A model generated the notes under the pieces. It searched no databases. It was given only the letters and a program-made list of their open reading frames with translations, and was not told where the DNA came from. The position numbers and the translations under genes are program-made. A stretch of DNA of 22,745 nt from SIG480 sp045546975 (GTDB lineage Bacteria; Bacillota; Clostridia; Oscillospirales; JAAYXM01), in assembly GCA_045546975.1 (NCBI GenBank), contig JAZQDV010000012.1:1-22745 (forward strand). The letters run 5' to 3'. This document shows, in pieces, positions 19,794-22,745 of the stretch. Within the stretch, counting starts at the first letter, position 1, and each line of letters starts with the position of its first letter.

Positions 19794-22244
19794 ATGAAAA
19801 AAATAATTCATATAGCATTACTAACAGTGTTATTTGCTTTTGTACTTTCAATTACAACATACGGCGCAACGACATTACCCTCGGTAATAGGAAGTGACAT
19901 TAAAAAGCTTCCTTTTGATGATGTGCATCCCACTGATTGGTTTTTTAAGGGAGTTTATGTATCCAACCAATACAATATGATGGGCGGAATGTCTAATACA
20001 GTTTTTTCTCCGAACACAAAACTTACCGTTGCTCAAGCGATAACTCTTGCTTCTAGGTTGCATGCACATTATAACAACCAAATAATCACATCTACTGAAG
20101 ACAAATGGTATGATCCGTATATTTCTTATGCCAGAAAACACAAACTACTGCCAACTGCGTATTTGTCTTTATCTGATCCAGATAAAAAGGTGGCAAATCG
20201 ATATGAAGCAGCATATTTATTTTTTGCTGTATTAAAGGACACAGGCAAGATAGAATATATCAGCGATGCATCCATCCCTGATTATTCTGAAATTCCAGTT
20301 GAGTATCGGGAATCTGTAATGAGAATGTATTTCGCAGGAATCATTACTGGTATGGGAGATGGGTCGTTTTCCGGAAAAGAAAGCTTGACACGGGGACAAG
20401 CTGCGACAATTATGATGCGAATTCTTGATGAAACACAAAGAGTGGCATATGATAGCCGATACAATTATGATTCCCATGGCCAAGAAGGGAATCAAGATAC
20501 TTATGGATTTACTACAAAGTATTTAAACCATATTGCTTATAATGGTAGCCACAGTTATTATGTCATATATGATTCAAGAAGCGGGAATTATTCCATTATA
20601 AAACGTGATCGATTGAAGGCTCAAAATGATGTGCTTTATATAGGTAATGGTCACGTTCATGATCTAATTATTAGAGGGAGGTATTTATATTTTCAAGAAG
20701 ATCTCAGGCAAACATTTGATCAAGCAACAATTATTGTAAATTCTTATATAAATCGAATTGATATTAATTCGAATAAATTTGAGTGTGTTTTTCAGTCCGA
20801 GAAATACGAAGAGATCTATGATTATGAATTATATGATGATAAACTATACGTAGTTGAATATGAAGTTCCAGGGAAACTCGTAGAAGTCGATTTGCTTTCT
20901 GGTAAAGAACGAAAGCTACATATTCCTTCAACAATGCATGTAGAAAAAATTGATGCCTTTGACGGGAAATTGTATCTTTTTTCTTGGATAAATAACGAGA
21001 ATGATGATTTCTCAGAATTCGATTTGTTGTATGAGTATGATTTGAAAAGTGATTCGTTATCGTTACTTATTCCCGGATCTATGTATGAAGGAATAAAGTT
21101 CCATTACAATGCTGTTGAAAACAATTTATATACTGTTTCAGCTATATATTCGAATGGTAATGCTACAACCCCAAGTATATCAATTTATCGATACAATGCT
21201 TTGCTTGGTGAAGAAAGTGAGTCACGAAAGGAACGAATCTTTTACACAGAGGGTGAGAACATCGATATATGGCAAGTTGTGTATTCAGAGGGATCGCTTT
21301 ATTTTGCAGCAAGCATTGGCGGATATGGAGGACCAACTGGACTTTATAAAATACAGCCAGATGGGTCCGCAACGTTAGTGAAAATTGCTCCGTATTACAT
21401 TAGGTACATGGAATTTGACCATAATAGCAAACCACTTATTTTCTATGATTTTCCAAACTCCATATTAGGTTGCTATGATTTGCAGAATGGTTCTGTTTTG
21501 ACAGAATCTGGATTTTTCTATTTTACAGAAGAATCATACAAAAATGCTATTAAATCAGCGTTAGGTGATGGAAATACCATTCCGTATTATATTCCAATTT
21601 ATAGTCAGGATGAACAAGAAAAAATATCTTCTGCAAATATTACAGGGTTTTCAAAGCCTGTTTCGTATTCTTGGAATTATACAGAAAAGAGGTGGTCTTG
21701 GTCTTTTGAAATAGATGTGGGACTTTATTTAAAATATAAGAATATTAATCGATTTGATCATTTTATTAATGGATGGCATGATTATTCGTTCTATGCTAGA
21801 AATCCAGATGATGATTACTATCTTTATGAATTGACTTCTGTCTTCAAAAAAATTCAACGAGAGAATTCCTATACAGATGCGCAGATGGCTCAAATAATTG
21901 CCAATTTTGTGCAAAGTGTGACTTACGAAAAAGACAAGGTTAGCACAGGATTTAGCGAATATCCCAAATTCCCGATTGAAACATTGTTTGAGGGAGAAGG
22001 CGATTGCGAAGATACGAGTGTTCTCTTGGCCTCTCTGTATAATGAGTATGGAATTGATGCTGTACTGATAGCTCTTCCAGGTCATATGGCAGTAGCCGTA
22101 AAATGCGACGGATTGCAGGGAAGGTCCTATGAGTACAAAGGCGAGAAATACTATTATATTGAAACTACTTCTCCAGGTTGGAGAATCGGAGAGATACCAT
22201 CAGCACTTTCAAAAGATGTCGCTGAAATACTTCCAATAAAATAA
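19794..22244 (+). CDS. Exported SLH / propeller / transglutaminase-like surface protein
   Basis: An 816-aa secreted protein. Residues 1-24 form a signal peptide (TYG-A). Residues about 38-215 hold three SLH-like repeats (FDDVHPTDWFFKGV; KWYDPYISYAR; RESVMRMYFAGIITGMGDGSF followed by LTRGQAATIM) that would tether it to wall polymers. Residues about 240-570 contain blades of the DUF5050 type. The C-terminus (about 690-816) resembles a transglutaminase-like cysteine protease core: Cys738 in GEGDCEDTSVLLA, His764 in LPGHMAVAV and Glu790 in YYYIETT are the likely catalytic positions. It could cross-link or cut peptides at the surface; the activity is unproven. AT content is clearly higher than in the neighbouring genes, suggesting transfer. 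The start has GAGGG upstream. Confidence 0.85.
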   Translation: MKKIIHIALLTVLFAFVLSITTYGATTLPSVIGSDIKKLPFDDVHPTDWFFKGVYVSNQYNMMGGMSNTVFSPNTKLTVAQAITLASRLHAHYNNQIITSTEDKWYDPYISYARKHKLLPTAYLSLSDPDKKVANRYEAAYLFFAVLKDTGKIEYISDASIPDYSEIPVEYRESVMRMYFAGIITGMGDGSFSGKESLTRGQAATIMMRILDETQRVAYDSRYNYDSHGQEGNQDTYGFTTKYLNHIAYNGSHSYYVIYDSRSGNYSIIKRDRLKAQNDVLYIGNGHVHDLIIRGRYLYFQEDLRQTFDQATIIVNSYINRIDINSNKFECVFQSEKYEEIYDYELYDDKLYVVEYEVPGKLVEVDLLSGKERKLHIPSTMHVEKIDAFDGKLYLFSWINNENDDFSEFDLLYEYDLKSDSLSLLIPGSMYEGIKFHYNAVENNLYTVSAIYSNGNATTPSISIYRYNALLGEESESRKERIFYTEGENIDIWQVVYSEGSLYFAASIGGYGGPTGLYKIQPDGSATLVKIAPYYIRYMEFDHNSKPLIFYDFPNSILGCYDLQNGSVLTESGFFYFTEESYKNAIKSALGDGNTIPYYIPIYSQDEQEKISSANITGFSKPVSYSWNYTEKRWSWSFEIDVGLYLKYKNINRFDHFINGWHDYSFYARNPDDDYYLYELTSVFKKIQRENSYTDAQMAQIIANFVQSVTYEKDKVSTGFSEYPKFPIETLFEGEGDCEDTSVLLASLYNEYGIDAVLIALPGHMAVAVKCDGLQGRSYEYKGEKYYYIETTSPGWRIGEIPSALSKDVAEILPIK

Positions 22245-22287
22245 GACTAAGAAAAAACTGTGGTTTGCAGTGTAAAAAAACAATAGA

Positions 22288-22321
22288 AACGAAGGCTAGC
22301 AAATCGATAGCCTTCGTTTTT
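22288..22321 (+). terminator. Terminator of the SLH/transglutaminase-like gene
   Basis: AACGAAGGCTA (22288-22298) and TAGCCTTCGTT (22308-22318) form a perfect 11-bp stem, followed by TTT to 22321. The region from here to 22487 holds no recognisable gene. Confidence 0.9.
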
Positions 22322-22487
22322 GCGCGCATTAAAGAAGATTTAAACAATGGTATCTTTGCCGACCTACCTGCCGACGGGTTGAGATATTAATTTTCTCTTG
22401 GAACCGACAAGAAACCGTCCAACAAAATGCGACTAAATACGTCAGGATCAGCCTGTTTACCAATGGGTCACAAGCGTGAAAAACAAC

Positions 22488-22528
22488 AAGAAAAGACTTG
22501 ATGTTAATGAGATATCAAGCCTTTTCTT
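22488..22528 (-). terminator. Minus-strand terminator next to the tRNA fragment
   Basis: AAGAAAAGACTTGAT (22488-22502) pairs with ATCAAGCCTTTTCTT (22514-22528) with one mismatch. On the minus strand the hairpin is followed by GTTGTTTTTC. It lies directly after the 3' end of the tRNA-like fragment, just as the second terminator follows the intact tRNA. Confidence 0.65.
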
Positions 22529-22550
22529 ATGGTTGCGGAGGCTGGATTTG
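22527..22550 (-). pseudogene. Fragment of the 3' end of initiator tRNA-Met
   Basis: Bases 22527-22550 match 22672-22695 at 23 of 24 positions. Read on the minus strand, this is the end of the T-loop, the 3' half of the T-stem and acceptor stem, discriminator A and CCA of the intact tRNA-Met downstream. The rest of the tRNA is missing. A displaced tRNA 3' end is the usual scar of an element that integrated there, or of a partial duplication. Confidence 0.75.
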
Positions 22551-22621
22551 CTTTTCTGCGGAAAAGCCACGGCGGTTGCGGCGTGCCACCGGCACCCCGC
22601 CAAGAGCCGCCTTTCAAATCC
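22544..22621. other. Cloverleaf-like palindromic segment
   Basis: GGATTTG (22544-22550) pairs with CAAATCC (22615-22621). Inside, CTTTTC/GAAAAG closes a small hairpin around TGCG (22551-22566), and GGCGG/CCGCC with GCGGCGTGCC/GGCACCCCGC close a longer GC-rich arm (about 22571-22611). The fold could form in RNA or in single-stranded DNA. The segment is much more GC-rich than its surroundings and shares the GGATTTG end with the tRNA fragment. Confidence 0.6.
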
Positions 22622-22634
22622 TTCATACTTAATC

Positions 22635-22673
22635 AAAAAAAGAAGTCCGCCCAAATGGACGAACTTCTTTTTT
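22635..22673 (-). terminator. Terminator of the initiator tRNA gene
   Basis: AAAAAAGAAGT (22636-22646) pairs with ACTTCTTTTTT (22663-22673). On the minus strand the stem ends in seven T's and starts 1-2 bases after the CCA of the tRNA. Confidence 0.8.
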
Positions 22674-22674
22674 A

Positions 22675-22745
<71 letters not shown>

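Overview
The window reads as a chromosomal segment from a Clostridia-class Bacillota, probably a spore-forming anaerobe. The signs are S-layer-homology (SLH) surface proteins, strong AGGAGG ribosome binding sites with several TTG/GTG starts, a SpoIIQ-like M23 protein, a PUA-less glutamate 5-kinase, and RlmA-type methyltransferase and TsaE/TsaB housekeeping genes. The species cannot be named from the sequence alone.

Layout. (1) 1-800: the 3' end of a peptide deformylase gene, then a well-formed promoter and a five-gene tRNA operon (Gly-TCC, Arg-TCT, His-GTG, Gln-TTG, Lys-TTT) closed by an intrinsic terminator. (2) 0.8-5.9 kb: an exported SLH/HtrA-like serine protease, a convergent amidase-domain gene, a nitroreductase, the ATPase YchF, and a membrane-anchored M23 protein whose Shine-Dalgarno sequence lies inside the ychF terminator hairpin. 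(3) 5.9-13.65 kb: a co-directional, tightly spaced block of phage-type genes. It holds a small terminase-associated protein, the large terminase, two repeat-containing tail-fibre-like proteins, a 706-aa tail/connector-like protein, a coiled-coil protein with a helix-turn-helix-like tail, a one-TM small protein and a podovirus-like portal. All frames are open and of plausible length, but no capsid, protease, integrase, repressor or lysis gene is recognisable. The block begins with a promoter followed at once by a strong terminator-like hairpin, and ends with a perfect 13-bp hairpin. (4) 13.7-15.7 kb: a protein whose C-terminus resembles polymorphic toxin type 44, translationally close to a beta-propeller lipoprotein. 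Base composition changes inside the toxin gene. (5) 15.7-19.6 kb: a housekeeping operon, tsaE-tsaB-rpiB-proB-rlmA-lipoprotein, with its own promoter and end hairpin. (6) 19.7-22.3 kb: an AT-rich gene for an 816-aa exported SLH/propeller/transglutaminase-like protein. (7) 22.3-22.7 kb: a non-coding stretch with a copy of the 3' end of initiator tRNA, a cloverleaf-like palindromic segment and two minus-strand terminators, then the initiator tRNA-Met gene cut by the window edge.

The most interesting part is the capsid-less packaging/portal/tail block joined to a toxin-like gene and a lipoprotein, inserted cleanly between ordinary chromosomal genes. It may be a decayed prophage, a satellite that borrows capsids, or a domesticated phage-derived device. 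The sequence shows the composition and order of the block but cannot decide between these.
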